Source: Myxococcales bacterium
Lineage (GTDB): Bacteria > Myxococcota > B64-G9
Direction of reading: 5' to 3'
DNA length: 64,000 bases
Assembly: GCA_012798435.1 (NCBI GenBank)
Contig: JAAZNF010000061.1
Location: 51,155 to 115,154 of the forward strand
In this document: in pieces, positions 15,720 to 25,226 of the stretch
Layout of the letters: each line of letters starts with the position of its first letter
Numbering within the stretch: the first letter of the stretch is position 1
Translations under genes and position numbers: made by a program
The notes under the pieces: generated by a model
What the model saw: the letters and a program-made list of their open reading frames with translations, nothing else
Databases searched by the model: none
Told to the model about the DNA's origin: nothing

Positions 15720-18187
15720 CGGAACAACCCCTCCGGCAGACGCCCCGTTCCGGAAAGCTCCGGTGGCGTCTCATCGTCCTCGCCCGCTTGGCTGGTGGGC
15801 CGTTCCTCCATCTGGTTGGGTTCGGTTCCTGCCACAAAGACCTCGAGCCGGGCCTCCGGATCCTGCGGCGCCGCCAGCTTGCCAGTGCGGGGATCGATGC
15901 GGGCCATCACTACGCCCTCGGGCACCGGGAATGGTTCGCGCGGCCGGCCGCGCAAGGCTCTTTCCATCAGGTCGATCCAGATGGGCAGCGCGGTCCCGGC
16001 GCCCTGCGCCCACGATGTGCCCAGAGGCGAGTGGTCATCGAACCCCACCCACACGCCGGCCGCCAGATCCGGTGAGAAACCCACGAACCACGCATCGCGG
16101 TGATCGCTGGCGGTGCCGGTCTTGCCGGCCATGGGACGGTTCAGGCGAGCCGCGCGCCGGCCGGTGCCCTCCTCGATCACGTCCGTGAGCATGGAGGTCA
16201 GTACGTAGGCCTCGGCCGGGGACAGGGCCGGCCGCGGGTCGGGAGGATCCACCGACAACCTCTCGCCGTCGGGCCGCACCACCGCGGTGACGAACACGGG
16301 CTCGGCGAAGTTCCCGCCCGCGGCCAAGGTAGCGTAGGCGTTGGTGAGCTCCAGCGGGCTGACCTCGGAGGTGCCCAGGGCCAACGACAGGTTGGGGAGC
16401 AGCGGCGAGCGGATGCCCAGCTCCCGTCCGACCTGGATCACCTTCTCGACCCCCAGATCGGAGATCAATTTCACCGCCACCGTGTTGATGGAGTGGGCCA
16501 GCGCGAAGCGCAGCGTGACGGGCCCCAAGAAGGTGCGTTCGAAGTTCTGGGGTTTCCAGGCCGCCCCGCCCCCGCCCAGGTAGTACACCTCGGGGGAGTC
16601 CATCAGAATGCTGGCCGGATGATAGGCGCCGCTGCGGATGGCGGCGGCATAGATGATCGGCTTGAAGGCGGAGCCGGGCTGGCGCCGCGCCTGGGTGGCG
16701 CGGTTGAACGGGCTCTCGATGAAGTCGCTGCCACCCACCAGCGCCAGCACATGGCGCGTCGCCGGATCGATGACCACCAGCGCACCCTGCACGAGGGGCG
16801 GCTGGCTCAGGCGCACCTCGCCTCCCGGCGTCCAGCCCGCCGGGATCTCGATCTCGACGACATCGCCGGGCCGCAGGATATCGGCGATCGACGTGGGAGG
16901 CGGTGTGGCAGTCACGGGAGAGAAGCGCCGCGCCCAGCGCGCGCCTTCCAGGGAGAGCCGCGCCTCGGCGTCCCCCAGATCGAGGACGGCCACCGTAGCG
17001 GCTCCGGTTCCCTCCACCTGGCGCACCGGCACCCGCAGGTACTTCTCCTCCTGTGCGCTCTCCACCCAGCGGGCCCGCCACACCGGGTCGGCTCCCTCGC
17101 GGGGCTCGCGGCGCAGCGTCCACACCCGGCCGTGGCGTCCCTCTCCAGCGCGCTGCCGAAGCGAGCGCACCTCGTCCGCGGAGAGGTTCGCCAGCGGTCC
17201 CCGAAACCCCTGGCGTCGTTCCACCGCGCGCAGCCCGTCGGAGAGGATACGCTGGGCGGCCCGGTTGAGCTCTCCGTCCAGCGCAAGCTCTACCCGCAGC
17301 CCGTCCCGCAGCAGCGCCTCCGGCCCCAGGCGCTCCTCCAGCCACTGGCGGCAATGCTCCACGTAGTAGGGCGCCACCTCCTCGTAGGGCGCACCCTTGC
17401 CGACGACATGCAGCGGCCGGGCGCGGGCTGCCCGGGCCTCCATCTCCGTGATGAAGCCGTTCTTGTGCATCTGGGAAAGCACCCAGTTGCGCCTCTCCAG
17501 GGCCGCCTCGGGATGCCGGATCGGCGAATAGCGCGCCGGCGACTTCGGCAACGCCGCCAGCAGGGCCGCCTCCTCCAGGGCGATGTGGGATACGTCCTTG
17601 CCGAAGAGAAAGCGGCTGGCCTCCTGCACGCCGTAACACTGGTGACCGAAGAAGATCTGGTTGAGGTACAACGACAGGATGTCGTTCTTGGACAGGTTGG
17701 TCTCCAGCCGCATGGCCAGGATGAGTTCGCGGATCTTCCGCTCGTAGCTCTTCTCGGGCCCGAGGATGAAGGTCTTGATCACCTGCTGGGTGATGGTGCT
17801 CCCCCCTTCCACCTTGCGCCCGGCCAGCAGGTTGCGAATCGCGGCGCGCAGGATGCCTTTCAAGTCCATGCCGGGGTGCCGGTAGAAGTCGGCGTCCTCG
17901 GCCGCCAGGAAAGCCTGCCGGATCCGCAACGGAACGTGCGGGAGCGGCACGACGGTGCGCTTCTCCTCGAAGACCTCCGCCACCACCGCGCCGCTCCGAT
18001 CCACGAAGCGCGTCACCTGGGGCGGGCGGTAATCCTCCAGGCTCCGGAAGCTCGGCAACCCGCGGCTGAAGTAGAGCAGCAAAGAGCACAACACCACGCC
18101 CCCCACCCCGGCCCCCACCGCGAAGATCAGCAACCCCCGGATCGCCCACCCTCGCACCCGGTCCAGAGGTTTCGCCGCCTTCTCCAT
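15716..18187 (-). CDS. Penicillin-binding protein 1A (bifunctional transglycosylase/transpeptidase)
   Basis: 823 residues. One N-terminal TM helix (about 16-38). GT51 glycosyltransferase domain with AAEDADFYRHPGMD, EGGSTITQQVIK and NQIFFGHQCYGVQEAS; a middle OB-like region typical of PBP1A (about 320-470). The transpeptidase domain has SxxK as PGSAFKP, SxN as HSIN and KTGT as GKTGTAS. It polymerises and crosslinks peptidoglycan from the inner membrane. Located 18 nt downstream of the FHA-TPR gene in a long operon; linkage of a class A PBP to FHA proteins and Tad genes hints at phospho-dependent coordination of wall synthesis (inference). Confidence 0.93.
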   Translation of the reverse strand: MEKAAKPLDRVRGWAIRGLLIFAVGAGVGGVVLCSLLLYFSRGLPSFRSLEDYRPPQVTRFVDRSGAVVAEVFEEKRTVVPLPHVPLRIRQAFLAAEDADFYRHPGMDLKGILRAAIRNLLAGRKVEGGSTITQQVIKTFILGPEKSYERKIRELILAMRLETNLSKNDILSLYLNQIFFGHQCYGVQEASRFLFGKDVSHIALEEAALLAALPKSPARYSPIRHPEAALERRNWVLSQMHKNGFITEMEARAARARPLHVVGKGAPYEEVAPYYVEHCRQWLEERLGPEALLRDGLRVELALDGELNRAAQRILSDGLRAVERRQGFRGPLANLSADEVRSLRQRAGEGRHGRVWTLRREPREGADPVWRARWVESAQEEKYLRVPVRQVEGTGAATVAVLDLGDAEARLSLEGARWARRFSPVTATPPPTSIADILRPGDVVEIEIPAGWTPGGEVRLSQPPLVQGALVVIDPATRHVLALVGGSDFIESPFNRATQARRQPGSAFKPIIYAAAIRSGAYHPASILMDSPEVYYLGGGGAAWKPQNFERTFLGPVTLRFALAHSINTVAVKLISDLGVEKVIQVGRELGIRSPLLPNLSLALGTSEVSPLELTNAYATLAAGGNFAEPVFVTAVVRPDGERLSVDPPDPRPALSPAEAYVLTSMLTDVIEEGTGRRAARLNRPMAGKTGTASDHRDAWFVGFSPDLAAGVWVGFDDHSPLGTSWAQGAGTALPIWIDLMERALRGRPREPFPVPEGVVMARIDPRTGKLAAPQDPEARLEVFVAGTEPNQMEERPTSQAGEDDETPPELSGTGRLPEGLFR

Positions 18188-18205
18188 GCTCTCCCGGACC
18201 TGGCG

Positions 18206-20830
18206 TCAGAATCCGCTGTCGCCGCCCGAGCCTTCGTCTCCTCCGCCGGAGATCGAGGCCTTCAGTGTCTTGGCCTTCTTGTAGTACAGGTGATCGGGGG
18301 GGATGATCTGCATGACCACGGTGAGTTTCTTGATGGCGTCCTCGGCGTTGGTGGACTTGATGACGTAGGCCTCCTCGAAGAGTTTCTTGGCCTGCTTCTC
18401 CAGGTCGGCCAGCCGGTCCTGGGCCAGCTTGTAGTCGGGTTGGAACTTCAGCGCGGTGGTGAAGCTGCGATAGGAGTCGGGGTAGTTGCGCGCGCTGAAG
18501 GCGTCCATGCCCTTGAGGAAGTGCGACTTGGCGAGCAAAGAGCACAGCTCGTCGTGGATCTTGCCGGAGCCGCCGGCGATCTCCCGGTCCAGCGCGTAGG
18601 CCGCCTCCAGGGCCTTGATGGCCTGGGACACCTCGCCGTGCTGGCGCGCCAGCTCCTTGCCCCGCTGGTAGAGCCCCTGGAGCTTCTTGAGCTTGGCCGC
18701 CTGCGGGGAGCCGTTGGCCTCCGCCTTCTCCACGGCCTTGTCCACCTCCCCGTTGCGGTAGAAGGCCAGGACCTGCCCGCTGATGGCACCGCCGGAGTCC
18801 GGCTTGGGCTTGACCGGCTGCACCGCGTGGCGCGGGGCCTGGGCCCGGGCCAGGCGAGCCGCCTCGCGTTCGAGTTCGCCCTCGGCTTGCTTCTTCAAGA
18901 TCTGCGCCTCGGTGTGTTCGGGCGCCCGTTTCAACACCTCTTCGAACTTGAGGACCGCCTGCGCGTACTCCTTGTTGCGCAGCATCTCCTGGCCCTGCTG
19001 CACCAACTCCTCCAGCATGCCGTTCTCGATCTGGGGGCGAATCTCCTGGGCCTGCTCGAACTGATCGCAATCGCTGGAAATGCTGCCCACCACACGCAAG
19101 GCTTGCTCCCAGGCTTTCTGCTCGACGAAGCTACGCACGGTGGACAGGGCCTGGGCGCACTGCAGCTCGCGCTGCACCGTCCGCTGGTACTCGCGGGCGG
19201 TGGTGTTCTCCGGATCGAGCTTCAACGCCAGGTTGATCTCCAGGCTGGCCTCGCGCCACTTCTTGTCCCGCACCAGGAACTTGGCCTGGGTCAGGTGCTC
19301 GTTCAGCTCCTGGTAGGCGCGGGCCTGTTCGGCGCGGGCGACCTCGTCGGGAGTGGGACCGGCCGGCTGGCCCGGGCCCACCACGATCTTCACCAGGATG
19401 AGCAGGAACAGCAGCCCACCGACACCGCAGCCGATCAAGAACAGACGCTTCTTGCGGGGATCGGCCATGATGCCGGCCAACCAGGGCCCCGCCGGGCCGC
19501 CACCTTCCGGGGGCGCGGCGGGCCGGCTGGTGGTCACCGTCCCTTCGGTCACCACCCGAGGGGCGGTCCCGGCGCCTCCGGAACCGCCAGCTCCGGGCGC
19601 ATGAAATTCCAGGATGGTGTTGCCGATCTCGATGCGGTCACCGTCGGCCAGGCGGACCTTCTGAATGCGCCGCGAGTTGACCAGCGTGCCGTTGCCGGAA
19701 CCCAGATCGGTCAAGGTATATCCCTCGCCGTCGCTTTCCAGCACCGCGTGCCGCCGCGAACAGGCGATGTCCGGGAAGACCAGGTCGTTGTCGGCGCCCC
19801 GCCCCATGTTGAAGACGCGGCCGGAAAGCTCGATCTCGCGGCCTTCTTCCTCGCCCTTCACGATGATCAGGTACGGAGGCGGCGGCGCCTCGACGGCGCC
19901 TTGCCCGAGGATCTGGGTCTTCTCCGAGAGCAAAGCGCCGGAGGGAGAGGGCTGGAACGCCGACTCCACCCTCGTCGGCCCGGCGTCCGGAAAGGCGCTA
20001 CCTTCGGCCGGCACCGCCGACCAGGAGGGATCGTCTTCCGGCGCGGGCTCATCCTGCGCGCCGCTCTCTTCGCCCGCGGCGGTGGCCTCGGCCTCGGCAT
20101 CGGCCTCGGCATCGGCCCGGCTCCAGGGCTCCCCCTGCTCTCGCTCGCCCCGTCCCGACGCCGTACGCTCCTCGTCTTGGATGATCTCGACCGCGCGCCG
20201 CCGGCGCGATCGCCGGGGGGCGTCCGCGCTCTGCCGCCCCGTGGTCTCCTCCTGGGCGGACCAGGGGGGCGGCTCGTCGGGCGTGACCTCGCCGCGCGGG
20301 GGCGTGGGCTCGTCTTGCGAGAAGTCGCGCCGGTGATCGGTGTCCTCGTCCTCGGAGAACATGGGCGCGCCCGCCTCGCCATCCGCCTCGCCATCGGCCT
20401 CGCCGGCGTCGTCCGGTATCGGCTCCGCGGAATCCCCGCTCCCTTCGTCGCCTTCGGACGGCAACGGCTCCTCCAGGGTAGACACACCTTCGCCGGGCTC
20501 CTCGTCCTCCTCGGCGAGGGTCTCCTCCACCTCGTTCTCCTCGGCAGGATCCGGCTCATACTCGGCCTGCGTGTGCTCCGAGACATCCCGCTCCTCGCCG
20601 GTCTCGGCCCCCGCGGAGCGGAGTAGCGCTTCCTCGTCCCCATCTTCCGACGGCTCGTCCTCGGCTGGGCGCGAGTCCGGGCCCGGCGCCTCTTCCCCGT
20701 CGAGCTCCAGGACCTCGTCGTCGTCGAGCATCTCGGGAGGCTCCTCATCGAGCGGCTCGGGAGCGGGGGCCTCTCGCCGGGGGTCTTCGGTGGATGCGCT
20801 GCGCCTGCGCTTGTTCTCGTCGATGGCCAT
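18206..20830 (-). CDS. FHA-domain membrane protein with acidic N-terminus and C-terminal TPR-like repeats
   Basis: 874 residues. About 1-310 is a very acidic, low-complexity region rich in Glu/Asp/Pro (EEPPEMLDDDEVLELDGEE). An FHA phosphothreonine-binding domain follows (about 318-410: GRGADNDLVFPD, SRRHAV, DLGSGNGTLVNS), then one TM helix (about 455-480, KKRLFLIGCGVGGLLFLLILV), then TPR-type helical repeats to about 850 (REASLEINLALKLDPENTTA, AQAVLKFEEVLKRAPEHTEA), ending GGGDEGSGGDSGF. Topology suggests a cytosolic FHA and a periplasmic TPR domain. The partner kinase is not in the window. Follows the other FHA gene with a 6-nt gap. Confidence 0.87.
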   Translation of the reverse strand: MAIDENKRRRSASTEDPRREAPAPEPLDEEPPEMLDDDEVLELDGEEAPGPDSRPAEDEPSEDGDEEALLRSAGAETGEERDVSEHTQAEYEPDPAEENEVEETLAEEDEEPGEGVSTLEEPLPSEGDEGSGDSAEPIPDDAGEADGEADGEAGAPMFSEDEDTDHRRDFSQDEPTPPRGEVTPDEPPPWSAQEETTGRQSADAPRRSRRRRAVEIIQDEERTASGRGEREQGEPWSRADAEADAEAEATAAGEESGAQDEPAPEDDPSWSAVPAEGSAFPDAGPTRVESAFQPSPSGALLSEKTQILGQGAVEAPPPPYLIIVKGEEEGREIELSGRVFNMGRGADNDLVFPDIACSRRHAVLESDGEGYTLTDLGSGNGTLVNSRRIQKVRLADGDRIEIGNTILEFHAPGAGGSGGAGTAPRVVTEGTVTTSRPAAPPEGGGPAGPWLAGIMADPRKKRLFLIGCGVGGLLFLLILVKIVVGPGQPAGPTPDEVARAEQARAYQELNEHLTQAKFLVRDKKWREASLEINLALKLDPENTTAREYQRTVQRELQCAQALSTVRSFVEQKAWEQALRVVGSISSDCDQFEQAQEIRPQIENGMLEELVQQGQEMLRNKEYAQAVLKFEEVLKRAPEHTEAQILKKQAEGELEREAARLARAQAPRHAVQPVKPKPDSGGAISGQVLAFYRNGEVDKAVEKAEANGSPQAAKLKKLQGLYQRGKELARQHGEVSQAIKALEAAYALDREIAGGSGKIHDELCSLLAKSHFLKGMDAFSARNYPDSYRSFTTALKFQPDYKLAQDRLADLEKQAKKLFEEAYVIKSTNAEDAIKKLTVVMQIIPPDHLYYKKAKTLKASISGGGDEGSGGDSGF

Positions 20831-20836
20831 GACCGC

Positions 20837-22339
20837 CTACTCGCCAATCTCCTCGAGCTTGGCCTTGGCCCGCTGGTGCCGGGGATCCTCCGGGTTGGGG
20901 AAGATCATCATCAAATCCCGGTAGATGGTGCGGGCCTTGGGAGTACGGTTGTAGTTCAACTCCTTCTCGGCGGTGAACATGAGGTCGGTGAAGCGCCGGT
21001 TCAGATCCGCATCGAGCTGCTCCGCGCGATCCGAGGCCTCCTGATAGTTGTCGCCCCGCTGGTTCTCCGGCGCCAACTCCAAGAAATCCCGCGCGCGCCG
21101 GTAGCTCTCCATCGCCCGGTAGGCGTTGGGCAGGGCCACGTCGCGGTTCTTGTCCATCTGCTGCGCCAGATCGAAAGCCTCCTTGGCCTTCACGGGGTCC
21201 GCCTGCGGCAGCGGTTCCTCCCGGATTCCCAGCACCGCCACGCCCCAGCCCTCCTTGGCCTTGGGGTTGCCGAAGTTCACCGTGTTGACGAAGGTGACGC
21301 GGTTGATGTCGTTTTCCAGAAGGTGCTTGCGGGGCAAGGTGAGGAAGATAGGGTCGGTCCATTTGTCCAGGGTGACCGGCGGGTGGCCGATCTCGATGCC
21401 GTTGAGCTGAATGGCCACCTCCTGCAGGTTGTCGATCATGCCAGCCTGGTAGACCAGGGTGGCGCGCCCGTTGCCGTACTTGAAACGAAACACCGCCTTG
21501 GTCAGGCACAAGGTGTCGATGTTGGGGCCGCTGCCGAAGGTCATGAAGTCGTTGTTGCTGTTCACCTCGCCGGGCGCGAACTCCTCGTTGGAGTGGTCCG
21601 TCATCTGCCGGATCACCTGCTTGCCGCCCCTCACCATGGCCAAGATCAGGAACACCACCAGCAACCCGAGGCCCGCCAGGACGAGCATGCGGATCCGCTT
21701 CGGCAGGGCGCGGAATCTCTCGACCAGGCGGGTCACGATTTGGAGGCGCGGTCCGCCCTTGCCCTTCTTTTTCTCTGAGCCGCTGCGTTTCGTCCCCGGT
21801 GCCACCGTCTTCTCGTTCGCCTCCGCATCCGGCGCGGCCGCTTTCTCCGGCTCCGCCTTGCGGGTGCGCATGCGCTGGGCGCGGATGATGGGCTTGCCGG
21901 GCGCGGGCGCGGCCGCGGGTGCTGCGGCGCGCGGGTCCGAACGAGCCTTGCCCGCGGCGGGGGCGGGTGCGGCCGGCCGGGCGCGTGGCGCGGGACGCTC
22001 CGCCCGTACGGCCCGCTCGCTCCGGGCGGCCCCGCTGCCCCCCTCGAAGCGCAGTTTCACGTTCCCGGCCACGATCACGTCCCCCGTCTTCAACACCTCC
22101 TCGCGGATGACCTTGCCGTTGACCTTGGTGCCATTGCTGCTGCCCAGGTCCTTGACGATGTAGGCGCCTCCCTTGTCCCGGATGCTCATGTGCTGGCGCG
22201 AGATGCTGGGATCGGGAAGCACCACGTCATTGTCCACCGTGCGGCCGATGGTGACCTCGATCCGGTCGAAGGTGAACACCCGATCCTTCTCGGGCCCTTC
22301 CAAAACTCGAATGCTGAATCCCACCGTACCATCCTCCAT
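20837..22339 (-). CDS. FHA-domain membrane protein
   Basis: 500 residues. N-terminal FHA domain (about 5-100) with the canonical motifs IGRTVDNDVVLPD, SRQHM and DLGSSNGTKVNG. A Pro/Ala/Lys-rich linker leads to one TM helix (about 215-237, IRMLVLAGLGLLVVFLILAMV). The C-terminal about 260 residues include a beta-rich domain (about 250-350) followed by helical segments resembling TPRs (NAYRAMESYRRARDFLEL). FHA proteins adjoin tad genes in several deltaproteobacteria, where they bind phosphothreonine partners. Start ATG 22339; an 89-nt gap separates it from tadC. Confidence 0.87.
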   Translation of the reverse strand: MEDGTVGFSIRVLEGPEKDRVFTFDRIEVTIGRTVDNDVVLPDPSISRQHMSIRDKGGAYIVKDLGSSNGTKVNGKVIREEVLKTGDVIVAGNVKLRFEGGSGAARSERAVRAERPAPRARPAAPAPAAGKARSDPRAAAPAAAPAPGKPIIRAQRMRTRKAEPEKAAAPDAEANEKTVAPGTKRSGSEKKKGKGGPRLQIVTRLVERFRALPKRIRMLVLAGLGLLVVFLILAMVRGGKQVIRQMTDHSNEEFAPGEVNSNNDFMTFGSGPNIDTLCLTKAVFRFKYGNGRATLVYQAGMIDNLQEVAIQLNGIEIGHPPVTLDKWTDPIFLTLPRKHLLENDINRVTFVNTVNFGNPKAKEGWGVAVLGIREEPLPQADPVKAKEAFDLAQQMDKNRDVALPNAYRAMESYRRARDFLELAPENQRGDNYQEASDRAEQLDADLNRRFTDLMFTAEKELNYNRTPKARTIYRDLMMIFPNPEDPRHQRAKAKLEEIGE

Positions 22340-22428
22340 CCCGGGCGTTTCCCCGGGAGGCCCGGCCGCTACCCTCGATCAGACGTCCGGGGACTGGTTT
22401 TCGTTGTGTCGAGCCGCGGCCATTCGGG

Positions 22429-23334
22429 CTAGAACTCTCCTGTCATGAACTGGAACACGATGGGGCCGAACAGCACGATGAACACCGTGGGGAAGATGCA
22501 GGCGATCAGCGGGAACAGCATCTTGACCGGCGCCTCGTTGGCCAGTTTCTCGGCACGCTGGGTGCGCTCGATGCGAAGCTGGGTGGACTGGATGCGCAGC
22601 ACCTTGCCCAGGCTGGTGCCCATGCGATCGGCCTGGATGAGGGCGTTGACGAACTGGGTCAGCGGGTGCAGGTTGACCCGTTCGGCCATCATGCGCAGCG
22701 CCTCCTGGCGGGTCTTCCCCATGCGCAGCTGCTTGAGCATCAACTCCAGCTCGTCCACCAGCGGCCCGGGCTTGCCCTTCTGCACCACGGTGTACACCGC
22801 CGCCTGGAAGTCCAGGCCAGCCTCCACCGACAGGGTGAGCAGGTCGAGGTTGTACGGCAGCTCGCGGGTGATGCGGAAGTGCCGCTTCTTCACCTGGTCG
22901 CGCAGCCAGATCTCCGGGAAGAACAGGCCGAACACCGCGAAGAACAGCAGCCAAAAATAGCTGGTGCGCATGTGCAGATCGCCGCGCATGAAGTTGATCA
23001 AGAAGAAGCCGAACAGGATGAACCCCACCAGGGCCAGCTCCTGCATGGCCATGAACTCCTCGGCGTTCAGGCCACCCAGGCCGCCCGCGCTCACGATGCG
23101 CCGGTTGATGCGGTTCTCGTACTTGGGCCAGATGAACTTGCGGTTGATCACCGCCAGGCGGCGCAGGATGACCTTGCGCAGGCCCTTGAGGGTGGACTTG
23201 TCCTCCAGTTCGCGCGCCTCGAAGAACAGGTTGCGCAGTACGCCTTCCCACAGGCCGTAGATCAGAAAGAAGGTGCCCGCCATCACCAAGAGGATGGTGA
23301 GGAAGGTCATCAAGGAACCCAGGACGTCGCCCAT
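22429..23334 (-). CDS. tadC: Tad/T2SS-F-type inner-membrane protein TadC
   Basis: 301 residues. T2SSF domain (about 150-290) with the hallmark ELPYNLDLLTLSVEAGLDFQAA and the LIQADRMGTSLGKVLR block; membrane helices near the N-terminus, about 95-150, and at the C-terminus (LFPLIACIFPTVFIVLFGP). With TadB it forms the inner-membrane platform of Tad/Flp pili. GGGAGG precedes the ATG. Located 14 nt after tadB. Confidence 0.9.
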   Translation of the reverse strand: MGDVLGSLMTFLTILLVMAGTFFLIYGLWEGVLRNLFFEARELEDKSTLKGLRKVILRRLAVINRKFIWPKYENRINRRIVSAGGLGGLNAEEFMAMQELALVGFILFGFFLINFMRGDLHMRTSYFWLLFFAVFGLFFPEIWLRDQVKKRHFRITRELPYNLDLLTLSVEAGLDFQAAVYTVVQKGKPGPLVDELELMLKQLRMGKTRQEALRMMAERVNLHPLTQFVNALIQADRMGTSLGKVLRIQSTQLRIERTQRAEKLANEAPVKMLFPLIACIFPTVFIVLFGPIVFQFMTGEF

Positions 23335-23348
23335 GTCGAGCCTCCCGG

Positions 23349-24206
23349 CTACACGTCAATGTTGACGATCTTGCGGATGAGCAGCACGCCAATAAACTCC
23401 AGGAACAAGATGACCAGCACCAGAACGTAGCCGAACCAGTGCTCGAACATCGGCTGCATCAGATCGGGGCGCATCCAGTTGAGCACCAGGCCCAGCGCCA
23501 ACGGCATGGAGGCCACCACCCAGCCCTGCATCTTGCCCTGGGAGGTCAGCGCCCGGATCTTGCCCTCCAGCCGGAAACGCTCGCGGATGGTGGCGGCGAT
23601 GGTGTCGAACATCTCGGCCATGTTGCCGCCCAGTTGGCGGGCGATGGAGGTGGAGACCACCACCAGGTCCAGGTCCTCGCACTTGACCCGCTCGGCCATG
23701 TTCTTGAGCGCGTCGTCCAGCGACACGCCCAGCTTGATTTCCCGCACGAAGAGGGCGAACTCCTGCGATAGCGGCGCCTCGGAGTCCAGCGAGACGTGCT
23801 CCATGGCCTGGGGGAAACTCAGGCCGGCCTTGAAGGCGTTGGACATGGCCTGCAAGGAATCGACCAGCTGGACGTTGAACTTCTTGAGGCGGCGCCTGCG
23901 GAAGAACTTGACCAGCAGCAGGGGCAAGAAGAAGCCCAGTGCCCCCAGGATGATGGTGAAGAACCAGCCCAGAAAGAACAGCCCGATGAGCAAGAACAGC
24001 GCCATCACCGAGAGGTTGAGGATGAGCAATTGCCGGCTGTCGATGAACACGAACATGTCCGACAGATCGCCCATGGATTTGACGACGTACTTCTCTTGGT
24101 AGCGCTCGAATGCCTTGTTGAACACGTTCATCACCAGGAGGGCGAACATGAACACCGCCCCCATGGTGAAGAGCATGGCCACGCCCTTGTTGAAGATGAC
24201 GTCCAT
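23349..24206 (-). CDS. tadB: Tad/T2SS-F-type inner-membrane protein TadB
   Basis: 285 residues. N-terminal TM helix, a central pair of TM helices (about 60-100), a T2SSF domain with QLVDSLQAMSNAFKAGLSFPQAMEHV and STSIARQLGGNMAEMFD, then two C-terminal helices. This is the TadB pattern; it pairs with TadC as the platform engaged by the TadA ATPase. 43-nt gap from cpaB and 14 nt to tadC. The gene for the ATPase is not in this operon. Confidence 0.9.
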   Translation of the reverse strand: MDVIFNKGVAMLFTMGAVFMFALLVMNVFNKAFERYQEKYVVKSMGDLSDMFVFIDSRQLLILNLSVMALFLLIGLFFLGWFFTIILGALGFFLPLLLVKFFRRRRLKKFNVQLVDSLQAMSNAFKAGLSFPQAMEHVSLDSEAPLSQEFALFVREIKLGVSLDDALKNMAERVKCEDLDLVVVSTSIARQLGGNMAEMFDTIAATIRERFRLEGKIRALTSQGKMQGWVVASMPLALGLVLNWMRPDLMQPMFEHWFGYVLVLVILFLEFIGVLLIRKIVNIDV

Positions 24207-24249
24207 GGCCGCTCCTTAGCTCCGAGAGCGCCCTGCGCCGTGGCGCGGG

Positions 24250-25056
24250 TCACTCGGCTCCGGGTTTCCCGGTGTTGAGGCGGATGACCTTGACGAGCTG
24301 ATTGCGCCGCTCCTGGAGGGCGCGCACCCGCTCGCCGGTGAGCAGGGTGGTCAGGGTGGCCCGCCCGCGCTCCTCCAGGTCCGAGATGTCCTCGGGGTTG
24401 CGCAGGGTGAGGTACAGGTTGCCCATCTGCGAGGCCAGGACCGCGATCTCCGCCTCCTCCGGCAGCATCAGCACGGTGATGTTGGCGTAGTTCTTTTCGC
24501 TCTTGTCCAGGATCGCCACGTTGGTGTTGCCGGTGACTTGCCCGCAAGCCAGCACGATGATGTTCTGCATCAATGTGACGGTGACCAGCTGGTTCTCCTT
24601 CGGGTCGCTAAAGGTGCCCAGGATGTCCACGTGGTCATTGGGCCGCACGAACCCGCCCACCACGGCCGAGCCGTTGAAGTCCATGGTGACGGCCCGCATC
24701 TTCTTGCGCACCGTGTTGCTGAGCCGCTCGAAGGTCCCCTCCGAGCGGAAGTGGCTCCACAAGATGAGGTCGCCGCGCTGCAGCGGCACCATGAGCTTCT
24801 GCCCGATGACCTTCTCCAGTTGGGGCGGCTTCACCACGCTGGGCGTCACGAACTGCTCGGGCATCTGATACTGGGCCACCATCTCCCACTGCAGCGAGGT
24901 GCCCTCCACCACGTCCCGATTGGCCACCACCACCGGGACCAGGGTCCAGCCCTCGCGGATCTTCTTCTCCTTGCGGTCGATGGTCTTCCAGGCGATCAGC
25001 GCCGCCAGCACACCCAGGGCGCCGGCGATCAATAGAGGCGTCTTTCCTTTGAACAT
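24250..25056 (-). CDS. cpaB: Flp pilus assembly protein CpaB/RcpC
   Basis: 268 residues. N-terminal TM helix (about 4-22), then an SAF/CpaB domain (about 40-110: VPVVVANRDVVEGTSLQWEMV, PLQRGDLILWSHF) and an RcpC domain (MRAVTMDFNGSAVVGGFVRPNDHVDILGTF). It is a periplasmic component that associates with the Tad secretin. The start at 25056 (MFKGKTP) is chosen because AGGAGAGAAC lies just upstream; the track's 25107 start is less likely. First gene of the operon, 94 nt downstream of a near-consensus promoter. Confidence 0.9.
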   Translation of the reverse strand: MFKGKTPLLIAGALGVLAALIAWKTIDRKEKKIREGWTLVPVVVANRDVVEGTSLQWEMVAQYQMPEQFVTPSVVKPPQLEKVIGQKLMVPLQRGDLILWSHFRSEGTFERLSNTVRKKMRAVTMDFNGSAVVGGFVRPNDHVDILGTFSDPKENQLVTVTLMQNIIVLACGQVTGNTNVAILDKSEKNYANITVLMLPEEAEIAVLASQMGNLYLTLRNPEDISDLEERGRATLTTLLTGERVRALQERRNQLVKVIRLNTGKPGAE

Positions 25057-25149
25057 GTTCTCTCCTCCGCTAATAATGGCTTGACCGCGGCCGTCGCCGC
25101 TGGTCACCGCAGGAAAAAAATTCCAAAAATCTCAACACGTTGAAGGGGG

Positions 25150-25177
25150 ATTATATCAACCACCCTTCACCTGTCAA
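25150..25177 (-). promoter_or_regulatory. Near-perfect sigma-70 promoter of the tad operon
   Basis: TTGACA, 16-nt spacer, TATAAT with an extended -10 (TGA directly upstream). Both boxes match consensus exactly, unusual in such a GC-rich genome, and the surrounding 100 nt are A/T-rich. The expected start site is about 85 nt upstream of cpaB. Confidence 0.8.
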
Positions 25178-25178
25178 A

Positions 25179-25196
25179 GCCTTTTAGGAAAGGCTC
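25179..25196 (-). terminator. Possible weak terminator/insulator hairpin
   Basis: AGCCTTT-CCTA-AAAGGCT forms a 7-bp stem between the zinc-ribbon gene stop and the tad promoter, followed by only three T that merge into the -35 box. It may end the upstream transcript or merely insulate. Confidence 0.35.
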
Positions 25197-25226
25197 GATA
25201 CCGTGTGGGAAGACCGATGGTCGCGC

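Noticed and set aside
16035-19070. 1011-residue minus ORF and 16100-20626 plus ORF (1508 residues)
   Set aside because: Other-frame shadows of PBP1A and the FHA-TPR gene; low-complexity Arg/Gly/Ala/His translations without domains.
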